A DNA stretch of 64,000 nt from Anaerolineaceae bacterium (GTDB lineage: Bacteria > Chloroflexota > Anaerolineae > Aggregatilineales > Phototrophicaceae): the NCBI GenBank assembly GCA_016124855.1, contig WGMX01000010.1, forward strand, positions 62,001 to 126,000. Reading direction: 5' to 3'. Positions 54,608 through 62,667 of this stretch are shown here, piece by piece. The notes under the pieces were generated by a model, which saw nothing but the letters and a program-made list of their open reading frames with translations, was not told the origin of the DNA and searched no databases. A program made the position numbers and the translations under genes. The stretch's first letter is position 1. Each line of letters starts with the position of its first letter.

Positions 54608-57181
54608 ATGCCTGAATTACTTCCTAAGCGAATGCGTTATTTTAACGGACAATTTCTGAAACAGGACGACTTTCAGGAAGAACAGTCCTATCAAATTAAT
54701 CGCCATCGTATTCACAATCGGTCCTTGCACACGACTGGTATTAGTGAGGGTTTAGAAGTTACCATCAGCAGTGATAATCTAAGCTTAATTATCAAGGCCG
54801 GCGTCGCACTTGACATTATGGGACGTGAAATTGTTTTGGCGACAGACACAACAATTCCTCAGACAGATATTACTTCGTTCGGCGGTATGACACGCTTACT
54901 TACCATCACCTATGTTGAACAGCCAAGCGACCCGGCTAGTGTGGGTACAGCAGAGTTCACCCGTTTTACCGAAACACCAAAATTTGAGTTTCTTGATTCA
55001 GTTCGCCCTAGTCCTGATCCTGACTTACAGTCCAAGATTCCGTTGGGTAAGGTGGTTTTCAATGCAGCAAAGCCCGTTGGTATAACTATAGCCAGCGTCG
55101 ACAGCATGGTGCGCCGTTTCGCAGGTACTCAAATTCGTGGGGATATTGAACTAAACAAAATTTCATTTGTTTCGTCTGCACCGACCACTGCTTGGCCTTC
55201 TCTGAGTTCAATTATTACAGCCGCGCCCAGTAACCAAGTCTTTTTAAAAGTCAGCGGTTCGCTGAACGTTAGCGTTGCCTTGAATGTCGATGGAGTAGCA
55301 ACCGCCACACAGGTCAATACCAATTCCCTCAATGTCTTAACGACCGGCGCACTATCATTTAGCGCACCAACCCGTCAGATGATAAATATGTGGGGCGACA
55401 AGTTGTATGGAATTGGGATTCAACCCAATACACTTTATTTTCGAACGGGTTTCAATTTCGCGTGGTTCTATCAAGGGCAGCATGTTGATACCCAATTTGA
55501 GCCCGGTGCGGGTGGTAGACCATTAATGGTCTTGAACAATTCGGGCAATCTTGGCATCGGAACCACCACACCAGCCGTCAGGCTCGATGTGAGCGGAGAT
55601 GCGGATGTCAGTGGTTCATTGAGTTGGGGCAGCAATAATAGCGTCTTGCGTGATAATCAGGGTGGCAGTATCGAATTAGGCGGAAACGATACCGTCAACG
55701 GTGTAGGTACGCCCTATATCGATTTCCACTATAACGGCCTGAAACAGGATTTTAACACACGTATTATTAACGACGCTGATGGTCGGTTGACACTCCAAGC
55801 CAATATGGTTGCTGTAAGCAGCAACTTGACCATGGCGGGCAGCTTGGGTATAGGCACAACGAACCCTAGCCACAAATTCCATGTTGTTGTTCCGGATGGA
55901 GCAGTTGGGTTGTTTGAATCGACCACCTCGAATGCATTTTTACGACTGTCCGTCAATGATGGGATTGACAATCGAGTAGAAATGGCTAATCGGGGAGGTG
56001 GACGGCTAGCTTTATGGACTGGAGGTTATGATCACTTTAATATCACCAAAACTGGCTTGGTTGGTGTTGGAACAACAGACCCTAAAAACAAACTTCATGT
56101 TGCTGGCAATGCCGGCGTTCTGAATCTAGAAGGCCAAAATCACGTCTATGTTCAGTGGTATCCACAGGGTTACGCCAACGGTCGAAAAGGATGGACAGGA
56201 TACAATCTCAACGAAACCGCTCTTAGCATATTTAATGAGACTGGCGGAGTGAGAATTCACGGAACTGATGCATTAGTCATTTCTAATATAAATGGTGTTG
56301 TAATCTCAAATAACCTCAGTGTTGGTGCCGCTGGCTCACTTAGCTTTGGTAATGCAACACGTCAAATGATAAACCTTTGGAGTACGGACTATGGGATAGG
56401 TGTTCAAGGGTATACACAATATTTCCGCACTGCTACACATTTTGCTTGGTATTTAGGGGGCACGCATCATAACGATGCATTTAACCCCGGAGCGAACGGC
56501 AAAGCAATGATGGTTCTCAATAGTAGTGGGAACTTAGGTATTGGCACTACAGCACCGGGGGCTAGACTTCACGTGGCCGGTGGCGACACATTGCTCAGCG
56601 GTAATGTATTCGTAAGCGGCACTTTGTTTGTAAATGGTACCGACCTAATACTAGATGGACGTTCACGTCAACAAGGCCGTCCTAATCGTCGTGCACTTGT
56701 CGATATAACTGAAGACATTATCATACCCTTCACTAACCAAAAAATAAATCGTTCCGTCCTCCATATTAACTACGCAGGAGACTATGCGCTCGCAATGGTA
56801 GATAGCACCTTACAAACGCAAGATCTATACGCTCGTGATGTGTGGTCAAATAATAATAAACTTGGAAGTGATTTGCTATGGAAGAAAGATATTAACACTA
56901 TTCATAATGCATTAGAAAAAGTACGCCAATTGCGCGGCGTGACCTTCAATTGGCGTGTGGAAGAATTCAAAGAACGCGGTTTCGGTTCCAATCATCAAAT
57001 TGGCCTTATTGCACAGGAAGTAGAAAAGATTGTGCCAGAAGTGGTTTCAATGAATGACGAAGGGTACAGAGCGGTAGAATATGGCAAACTTTCGGCACTT
57101 CTGATCGAAGCAGCTAAACAACTTGCCAATGAAGTCGATACGTTAAAGAGTCGGCTTGCCCAATTAGAACGGAGCAACTGA
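54608..57181 (+). CDS. eCIS tail fibre with C-terminal peptidase S74 chaperone domain
   Basis: 857 residues. The N-terminal ~170 residues form a baseplate-attachment part (KRMRYFNGQFLKQDDFQEEQ). The shaft has repeating beta units ending in 'LGIGTTxPxxRLxVxG' (four or more copies) and one large module present twice (residues ~247-331 and ~576-660). The last ~110 residues are an intramolecular chaperone of the S74 type: GSDLLWKKDINTIHNALEKV, VRQLRGVTFNWR, IGLIAQEVEKIVPEVV. In family members this domain trimerises the fibre and cuts itself off before the SD motif. The fibre decides target binding, so it is the host-range part of the system. Confidence 0.92.
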   Translation: MPELLPKRMRYFNGQFLKQDDFQEEQSYQINRHRIHNRSLHTTGISEGLEVTISSDNLSLIIKAGVALDIMGREIVLATDTTIPQTDITSFGGMTRLLTITYVEQPSDPASVGTAEFTRFTETPKFEFLDSVRPSPDPDLQSKIPLGKVVFNAAKPVGITIASVDSMVRRFAGTQIRGDIELNKISFVSSAPTTAWPSLSSIITAAPSNQVFLKVSGSLNVSVALNVDGVATATQVNTNSLNVLTTGALSFSAPTRQMINMWGDKLYGIGIQPNTLYFRTGFNFAWFYQGQHVDTQFEPGAGGRPLMVLNNSGNLGIGTTTPAVRLDVSGDADVSGSLSWGSNNSVLRDNQGGSIELGGNDTVNGVGTPYIDFHYNGLKQDFNTRIINDADGRLTLQANMVAVSSNLTMAGSLGIGTTNPSHKFHVVVPDGAVGLFESTTSNAFLRLSVNDGIDNRVEMANRGGGRLALWTGGYDHFNITKTGLVGVGTTDPKNKLHVAGNAGVLNLEGQNHVYVQWYPQGYANGRKGWTGYNLNETALSIFNETGGVRIHGTDALVISNINGVVISNNLSVGAAGSLSFGNATRQMINLWSTDYGIGVQGYTQYFRTATHFAWYLGGTHHNDAFNPGANGKAMMVLNSSGNLGIGTTAPGARLHVAGGDTLLSGNVFVSGTLFVNGTDLILDGRSRQQGRPNRRALVDITEDIIIPFTNQKINRSVLHINYAGDYALAMVDSTLQTQDLYARDVWSNNNKLGSDLLWKKDINTIHNALEKVRQLRGVTFNWRVEEFKERGFGSNHQIGLIAQEVEKIVPEVVSMNDEGYRAVEYGKLSALLIEAAKQLANEVDTLKSRLAQLERSN
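55346..56587 (+). repeat. Duplicated ~85-residue module in the fibre shaft
   Basis: Codons for GALSFSAPTRQMINMWGDKL onward (55346-55600) recur as GSLSFGNATRQMINLWSTDY onward (56333-56587), each ending in a 'SGNLGIGTT-P-RL-V-GD' stretch. They align without gaps larger than one residue but differ at many positions, so this is an old duplication. Confidence 0.75.
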
Positions 57182-57183
57182 GA

Positions 57184-57384
57184 ATGAAAGCTCAATTACA
57201 GCAACGTCTTGATGAACTCAAAGCCGAATTCGAAGCTGGGCAAAAGAAACTGGCAGAACTGGATACACAAACAGCTAACCTTCGCAGCACTTTGCTTCGT
57301 ATCAGTGGAGCAATTCAGGTACTTGAAGAGGAACTTTCTAAAGTCAACGGTGCCGTACCGAACTCGACCGATACTAAGCAATAA
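57184..57384 (+). CDS. Small coiled-coil protein after the fibre gene
   Basis: 66 residues starting 2 bases after the fibre stop (TGAGA-ATG). The sequence is almost entirely a predicted coiled coil, with heptad-like Leu in LQQRLDELKAEFEAGQKKLA, LRSTLLRISGAIQVLEEEL. Small coiled-coil proteins of this kind follow fibre genes in several eCIS and phage tails; a fibre chaperone or a fibre trimer clamp is plausible. No family could be named. Confidence 0.72.
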   Translation: MKAQLQQRLDELKAEFEAGQKKLAELDTQTANLRSTLLRISGAIQVLEEELSKVNGAVPNSTDTKQ

Positions 57385-57404
57385 GCTTTTGAGTATTTGC
57401 GGAT

Positions 57405-57718
57405 GTGACGTTGAGAACTTATGCTGAACCTGAAAAGATAATTCATCTATCTTGGCAATCCGAGACCATCGAGCGGCCTCAAGATCATGCACCATCAACG
57501 ATGGCTGCACATGTGCTTAGATTACAGCGAACTGTCGGCAATCGGGCCGTACAGCGTATGGCCCTTTCGGGGCGGTTGCCATCCAAACCATGCTTGGGCA
57601 TTCATGACAATACTGCGACAGAGGAAGAAGCGGAACAGGTTGCAAAGCAGGTAATGGCAAATGCGATGCCACAGTCGCTCCAGCCTAAGCCGATAGACGA
57701 TAATGTTTATGGCGAGAT
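57405..57718 (+). pseudogene. Second eCIS cargo-like protein, cut by an IS element
   Basis: Starts at GTG 57405 (or a later codon; the ribosome site is weak). The product carries HVLRLQRTVGNRAVQRM, matching the GNRxVQRM signature of the DUF4157 cargo protein, and EEEAEQVAKQVMANAMPQ, reminiscent of the 'EADRVAxxVM' stretch that precedes HEXXH in DUF4157 proteins. About 105 native codons remain before the IS end at 57719; the reading frame stops a few codons inside the IS (57737). The rest was not found on the far side, so the gene is lost, perhaps by IS-linked deletion. Confidence 0.72.
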
Positions 57719-58953
57719 TGGACTTACCCCGATTTAACGGACACAGAAAATGTCAGAGGATGGCAAGTTGCTCAAAGGCACACGGGCTGAGATAGCCTAG
57801 AGCAGAATGCCGCCGCTGATGATGTAATAACTCTCAATGTACTCAAAATAGCCTGCCGAGCCAAGGCTCTGATCTGGAAAACGTGGTCAGCACATTCGCG
57901 TTTCAAGGTCGCCCAAAAGCTCTCTTTCATGGCATTGTCGAAACAACATCCAACACCGCTCATGCTGACTTGCACCTGCGCCTTTTCTAGGAGGGCTAAG
58001 TAGGCGTGGCTGGTGTACTGACTGCCTCGGTCGGAATGATGCAGATCAGGTGCGCCACGCTGGGTCAACGCCATATGCAGGGCATCACAGACCAGCGTCT
58101 CGGTAGGACGTTCGCTCATCGACCAACCGACAATCCGGCGTGAGTAGGTATCGAGCACGCCAGCCAGATACAACCAACCTTCCCGTGTGGCGATATAAGT
58201 GATATCCACCAGCCACTTTTGGTTGGGGCGGGTCGCACTGAAATCCTGTGCCAGCACATTCGGCGCAGGTGTACTGTTGTCGTTGGCTTGGGTGGTCAGG
58301 CGAAAGCGTCGTTGACAGAAGGTTTTCAAGCCCATGTGGGTCATTAAGCGCGCAACCCAGTGTTTGCCAACCACTTCACCTGCTTCACGCAATTCGGCAT
58401 GAATACGGGTATAGCCATAGGTCTGGCGACTGCCTTCATGGATTTCCCGAATACGCACAGAAAACGCCTCATTCACTCGCTGCCGTTGGCTTACGTCGCG
58501 CTGCAACCAATCGTAAAAACCACTCGCGACCACCCCCAGCACCGCGCACAAACGCTGTACCGGATACTCACGGTGATGGTCAGCGATGAACTGGTAGCGG
58601 CTCACGATTCCCTCCCGCGAGAATACTCGAATGGCTTTTTTTAAGATATCTCGCTCCTGCCGCGTGATTTCCAACTCCCGTTTCAACGGGCGGATTTCCG
58701 TTTGTTCGGCTCGTTCGGCACTCGGTTGAAGTTTTTCTTCCATCACCCGATAACGCTGCTGCCACTTGTAGACCGACCCCGGAGTGATGTCTAGTTCCCC
58801 CTCGATTTGGCTGACGTTCCGCTCTCCGGCTGCCACCATGCTCAGCACTTCTTGTTTGAACTCCACGCTGTACTTCTTGTTCGTTCCCATTTCTTGCTCG
58901 TTACGTTCAGTCTAACGGACATTTTTACTCTCCGCTAAATTGGGGGCAGGTCA
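57719..58953 (-). mobile_element. IS3-family insertion sequence disrupting the end of the eCIS cluster
   Basis: 1235 bases with imperfect inverted ends: TGGACTTACCCCGATTTAAC at 57719 and, on the other strand from 58953, TGACCTGCCCCCAATTTAGC. One transposase gene fills the interior on the minus strand. The flanks (GAT / GTA) show no target duplication, which suggests a rearrangement or later decay at one side. The 58940-58953 end matches the remnant end at 19506-19519 except for one base. Confidence 0.85.
57753..58890 (-). pseudogene. IS3-family transposase, OrfA and OrfB in one frame, C-terminus frameshifted
   Basis: The open frame 57772-58890 encodes 372 residues: an HTH (KQEVLSMVAAGERNVSQIEG), the basic helix EITRQERDILKKAIRVFSRE, then straight into the DDE core (DITYIATREGWLYLA, HHSDRGSQYTSHAYLALLEK, GCCFDNAMKESFWATLKREC). 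IS3 elements usually need a -1 shift between these parts; here they read through. After RALARQAI the frame slips: restoring one T (ATTTTGAG to ATTTTTGAG) and one A (TATTACATC to TATTACAATC) recovers FEYIESYYN...HSALGYLSPCAFEQLAIL and a stop at 57753-57755. The copy is probably inactive. Confidence 0.82.
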
Positions 58954-59075
58954 GTATCTTAGGCAAACGCTTTGTATCGCCAGAAACATTTGAAAATGCG
59001 AACTGGAATATACGATACCTAACCCTGAATGGGTATTAGAAGTCTTGTATTTTAATAAGGCACTGAGTTCCGTGT

Positions 59076-60098
59076 TCAATCAGAATAAATCGTAAGCATA
59101 TCACGAAGAAGCGATGCTGCTGAAGGGGTTGACTCTTCCTCAATAATTGTTGCGCTTATGGTTCCATATAAATCGCTTGTGTAGGCAACACCCATTTGCA
59201 ATTCTCCCAGTGGGGCTAACAAATGGTCGAGAGGTAAAGCACGAGGGCCAACGCTCAATTCATAGTTTTCATCGTCAAGACGTACAGCAGAAGCGATATA
59301 TTTAAGAATTTTGCCATCCGCCTTAACTGCTGCGACAGCTTCTGATGTCAAATGAGTAATGCCTTCGCGCTTTACGTCATTAATCTGTGCGTTCATACCT
59401 AACACCGAATTTGACAGTATAACCAGCTTAATAATTGCGTCCCAACCCTCTACATCCAGCGTTTCGTCCGGTGCACAGCAGCCTTGCATTTGCGCAGCGC
59501 GTACTGCATCGCGGTAAGAAGTACCATTCCCCATCTGGTGCAAGATAAAGCTATTAGCGAGATTAGCTTGTGCTTCAATTTTAAGAATTGTGGAACCAGC
59601 AAGATCACGCTGACCGATGTTGACGGTTGGTAATCCGCCGAACACTGCGCCCGAATGCCGCAATTGAACACCGTTCTCTTTGGCTAAAGTACGGAGTTCG
59701 CCATAAGCTAAAGCTAGCGGCCCTTTATTGGGCGTGATCACATGCATTCCCCGTTTGAGTGCAGTACGAATGGCACTCAAGCCAGGTTCACCCGTTTGCA
59801 AATTGACCGGTGTTGCCTCGAAGAAAATATCCGCGTCAATTTTTTGCAGAATGTCGAGAATACCTAATGACGGTTTGCCAATGGTACTAATGCTTTGACT
59901 TTGACTTTTGAGTTGGGCTAGTTCTACGAGATCCAATCCTTCTGAGGCAATCGCTCCACCCCTAGCATCTGCTGCTGCGACAAGGCGTACATCCAGATCA
60001 TATTTCTCGCGCAGTACATCACGTTTCTGATGCAGCACGCCCACGAAACGCGAGCCAATATTGCCTAAACCACTTAAGATCGCATTGACCCGGCGCAT
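59076..60098 (-). CDS. Homoserine dehydrogenase-like NAD(P)-dependent enzyme
   Basis: 340 residues from ATG 60098 (GGAGG five bases upstream; an adjacent ATG at 60101 is too close). Rossmann loop LSGLGNIGSRFVGVL, then FEATPVNLQTGEPGLSAIRT, GMHVITPNKGPLALAYGEL, HSGAVFGGLPTVNIGQRDL and DETLDVEGWDAIIKLVILSN. These are the catalytic and substrate-site features of homoserine dehydrogenase (DxEGxDxxxK). There is no C-terminal ACT domain, so no feedback control by threonine is expected. Its neighbours are sugar-acid genes rather than threonine genes, so the substrate could be a related semialdehyde or hydroxy acid. Confidence 0.85.
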   Translation of the reverse strand: MRRVNAILSGLGNIGSRFVGVLHQKRDVLREKYDLDVRLVAAADARGGAIASEGLDLVELAQLKSQSQSISTIGKPSLGILDILQKIDADIFFEATPVNLQTGEPGLSAIRTALKRGMHVITPNKGPLALAYGELRTLAKENGVQLRHSGAVFGGLPTVNIGQRDLAGSTILKIEAQANLANSFILHQMGNGTSYRDAVRAAQMQGCCAPDETLDVEGWDAIIKLVILSNSVLGMNAQINDVKREGITHLTSEAVAAVKADGKILKYIASAVRLDDENYELSVGPRALPLDHLLAPLGELQMGVAYTSDLYGTISATIIEEESTPSAASLLRDMLTIYSD

Positions 60099-60123
60099 CA
60101 TAACCTCCCAAGTTCTTGGAGTG

Positions 60124-60231
60124 CTAAAATCTCTTGAAGTTGAGCAAGTCCACGAAATACAGTGCAACATCTGCGACACAGATGAGATTGACGACGCCAT
60201 CGCCAAAGATGATGACGTCATATTCCTGCAT
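60124..60231 (-). pseudogene. Possible PfkB-type sugar kinase remnant
   Basis: ATG 60231 lies 3 bases past the GH4 stop and opens MQEYDVIIFGDGVVNLICV, like the start of PfkB/ribokinase family kinases (xYDVIxxGDxxVDLI). The frame ends after 35 residues. In the +1 frame the following bases read TVFRGLAQLQEILALQELGR then L-stop, which resembles a normal protein C-terminus. The simplest reading is a kinase gene that has lost its interior, leaving both tips. This is inference from very short sequence. Confidence 0.3.
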
Positions 60232-60234
60232 CGA

Positions 60235-61611
60235 TCAGACCGTGACTTCTTCCGGAAAAAAGTTTGGCAAATAAGCGCGGTGCACTTCCAGCAGTTCGTT
60301 CATCATATCTGTTGCGATCTTCCGGTCAGTGACCGCTCCATCTGCGAGCAGGGCTTCGACAAAAAGATTGCGATCCCCGGTCAGAGCAGCCTCAACCGTC
60401 AAACGGATGCCACTGAGTTTGCGGTTGATAATGGCCGCCAGCGTATCCGGAAAATCATCGAAGTGAATGGCGCGCATCCCGCCAGCCATCGCAACCGCTG
60501 GCAGTTCCAGAATGGCGTCATCCGGTAGATTTGGCACAGCACCTTCATTCGGCAAGTTGGCATAGAAAATACGGCGCTCGTCGTGCTCAATAGAAGTCAG
60601 AATTTCCAATAACTGTTCGTGTTCGCCGACTTTACGTTCGAGAAGCTTCTTTTCAAGCGGTTTTTCGCCAAGTGCCTGCGCCCGCATATCAGCGTAGATA
60701 TTGTCTCCCCATGCGATCACTTCTTCCAGTGAATAAGCATCTACGCCCAACTGCATACCATAGTATTCCCCTTTGGGGAAACGTTCAGGGAAGAACTCGA
60801 CCACATGGCGATCATTTGCCGATGGATAACCGCCATAAGCTTGGAACAATGTCCATGAAAACGGATTATTGCCAATACCGCCATCGTTAAAGGTGTTACC
60901 CGCTTTTGGATAAGGATGTTCTCCAGATGAAGGTTGCAACTCAGTCGGAAGCTTTTCGCGGATACGCGGCCACGCATCACGACCTTTCCAGCGCAAGTCA
61001 TAGAAGAATGTGAGATGATTCAAGCCAATGGCAATGGATGAGACTTCGTCAGGTGGAACACCTGCCACCTCTGCTAAGGCACGTTCAACACGAAATGCTC
61101 CATGACATAATCCGATAACTGGCAAACCGGTTTCCTTGATAATCGCCCAACAGTTGGCGGTCATCGGATTGCTATAGTTAATGAACAAAGCCTTTGGACA
61201 CATTTCCTTTACGTCACCGGCAATATCGACCAGCGCCGGAATCATGCGCATGGCGCGGGAGACTCCACCGGGCATCATGGAGTCGCCTACCGGCTGGTAA
61301 ATGCCATACTTACGCGGGATAAAGACATCCTGTTCCCACGCACGTCTGCCGCCAACGCCCACCGTCATTAAGACAACATCCGCACCGGGAAGGAGTTCAC
61401 GACGATCCGTCGACCCGCTAATGGTCAAATCCGCACCTTTGGCTTCGACCAATTTTTGGGCAAGACCTACCGCTACTGCTAACGCATCCGGGTCGATATC
61501 CACCAGACAGAGGTGATAAGGGCCGAGCTGCGGTGACAGGATCAAATCCGCAACTAAACCCTGCGTAAACATTGCGCTGCCCGCGCCGATGAGCACAATT
61601 TTCTTGGACAT
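60235..61611 (-). CDS. Glycoside hydrolase family 4 (alpha-glucuronidase/alpha-galactosidase-like)
   Basis: 458 residues. GH4 enzymes use NAD and a divalent metal, oxidising C3 of the sugar, rather than hydrolysing by acid/base. Visible features are the NAD loop IVLIGAGSAMFTQGL (5-19), NYSNPMT (N148, P149), the metal/specificity motif LCHGA with Cys169/His170 and GLNHLTFF (N198/H199). From memory, 'CHGx' variants of this motif were linked to alpha-glucuronidases and 'CHSV' to alpha-galactosidase/glucosidase, so a uronic-acid substrate fits the neighbouring 2-hydroxyacid dehydrogenase. The stop is 3 bases before the kinase remnant. Confidence 0.9.
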   Translation of the reverse strand: MSKKIVLIGAGSAMFTQGLVADLILSPQLGPYHLCLVDIDPDALAVAVGLAQKLVEAKGADLTISGSTDRRELLPGADVVLMTVGVGGRRAWEQDVFIPRKYGIYQPVGDSMMPGGVSRAMRMIPALVDIAGDVKEMCPKALFINYSNPMTANCWAIIKETGLPVIGLCHGAFRVERALAEVAGVPPDEVSSIAIGLNHLTFFYDLRWKGRDAWPRIREKLPTELQPSSGEHPYPKAGNTFNDGGIGNNPFSWTLFQAYGGYPSANDRHVVEFFPERFPKGEYYGMQLGVDAYSLEEVIAWGDNIYADMRAQALGEKPLEKKLLERKVGEHEQLLEILTSIEHDERRIFYANLPNEGAVPNLPDDAILELPAVAMAGGMRAIHFDDFPDTLAAIINRKLSGIRLTVEAALTGDRNLFVEALLADGAVTDRKIATDMMNELLEVHRAYLPNFFPEEVTV

Positions 61612-61627
61612 AGATTTCTCCTAAAAG

Positions 61628-62650
61628 TTAAGCCTTCGGTGGCCAAACTTGATTCAACAGCGGTTCACCGGCGATAAAGCGCCTTAAATTGGTGCTGAAC
61701 AAATCCAACACGACGTCGTAATAGCGACTGGTCAATCCCGCGATATGCGGTGAAATAATGACGTTTTCCATTTGCCATAACGGACTATCCGCAAGCAGGG
61801 GTTCCTGTTCAAATACATCGAGCGCCGCGCCTGCAATCCATTTTTCCTCTAGCGCCTGAATCATCGCAGCTTCGTCTACCACACCACCACGCGCTACATT
61901 AATGAGCATCGATGTGGGTTTCATGGAGCGAAACGCGGCTTCGTTCATCAAATTGTGCGTATCAGCAGTATGCGGCACAGATAAAACGACAAAATCGCAT
62001 TGGGAGAGTGCATCTAATATGCGGTCGGAAGTATAGGTCGCGTCGGGTTCAGCACCATTCAAACCGCTTAACGTCGGAATCTGATAAAGCAGAGGATTTT
62101 GTGTACCCGTTGAGCCGGGGCGGGTAATGGCGATGACTCGCATGTTAAACGCATGTGCCAGCCTTCCGATTTCCTTGCCAATGCTGCCATAACCGACAAT
62201 CCCTACTGTCGCACCAAATAATTCGGTCGGCGTAAAGTTGTCCCAGCGGAATTGAAAGCTGGGCCATTCATTCCGCATTTGCAGTTTCACCATGAGGGGT
62301 AAACGTCGTCCAATTGCCATCATCATCATCAGGGTGTGTTCTGCCATGTTGGGCGGTGCTACACCAATTAATGTGGTAATGGCGACATCGGATTTACCAA
62401 GTGGGCTGCTTAAGGCGGCATCCGAACCGGATGTGTCCAACTGCACCCAGCGCAAATTGGAGCACTGAGTCGGTTCAGGGAATGCGCCCCATGTGTATAA
62501 GACATGTACCCAATCCAGCAATTCGGACGGAATTTCATGACCATGCTCGCAAGAATGCTGGCGGACTTCAACCTCTGGCGAGACAGCCCGCAGCCGGTTT
62601 AACCAATCTTCAGAAAACGAGCGTGTGCTTAAGATGTGAACGGGTGGCAT
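61628..62650 (-). CDS. D-2-hydroxyacid dehydrogenase (NAD-dependent)
   Basis: 340 residues from ATG 62650, after AAAGGGA and 17 bases past the preceding stop; an earlier start at 62689 would overlap that gene. The nucleotide loop VGIVGYGSIGKEIGRLAHAF lies near 149-168. The catalytic Arg is in INVARGGVVDEAAMIQALEE, the Glu in ALDVFEQEPLL and the His in NVIISPHIAGL. The family reduces 2-keto acids or oxidises D-2-hydroxy acids (glycerate, glyoxylate, lactate types). Next to a GH4 enzyme it probably works in uronate or hydroxy-acid catabolism; the exact substrate is unknown. Confidence 0.93.
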   Translation of the reverse strand: MPPVHILSTRSFSEDWLNRLRAVSPEVEVRQHSCEHGHEIPSELLDWVHVLYTWGAFPEPTQCSNLRWVQLDTSGSDAALSSPLGKSDVAITTLIGVAPPNMAEHTLMMMMAIGRRLPLMVKLQMRNEWPSFQFRWDNFTPTELFGATVGIVGYGSIGKEIGRLAHAFNMRVIAITRPGSTGTQNPLLYQIPTLSGLNGAEPDATYTSDRILDALSQCDFVVLSVPHTADTHNLMNEAAFRSMKPTSMLINVARGGVVDEAAMIQALEEKWIAGAALDVFEQEPLLADSPLWQMENVIISPHIAGLTSRYYDVVLDLFSTNLRRFIAGEPLLNQVWPPKA

Positions 62651-62667
62651 TTCTCTCGCTTGTCCCT

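Noticed and set aside
54608..57181. Tandem repeats as a possible CRISPR or regulatory array
   Set aside because: The repeats are coding units of the fibre shaft with irregular spacing and no identical direct repeats.
34410..57384. Prophage interpretation of the contractile-tail genes
   Set aside because: No capsid, portal, terminase, lysis or integrase genes are present. The presence of an AAA+ ATPase, DUF4255 cap and DUF4157 cargo matches eCIS instead.
60061..60528. 155-codon rightward frame
   Set aside because: Antisense to GH4 and the spacer; no protein-like pattern beyond chance.
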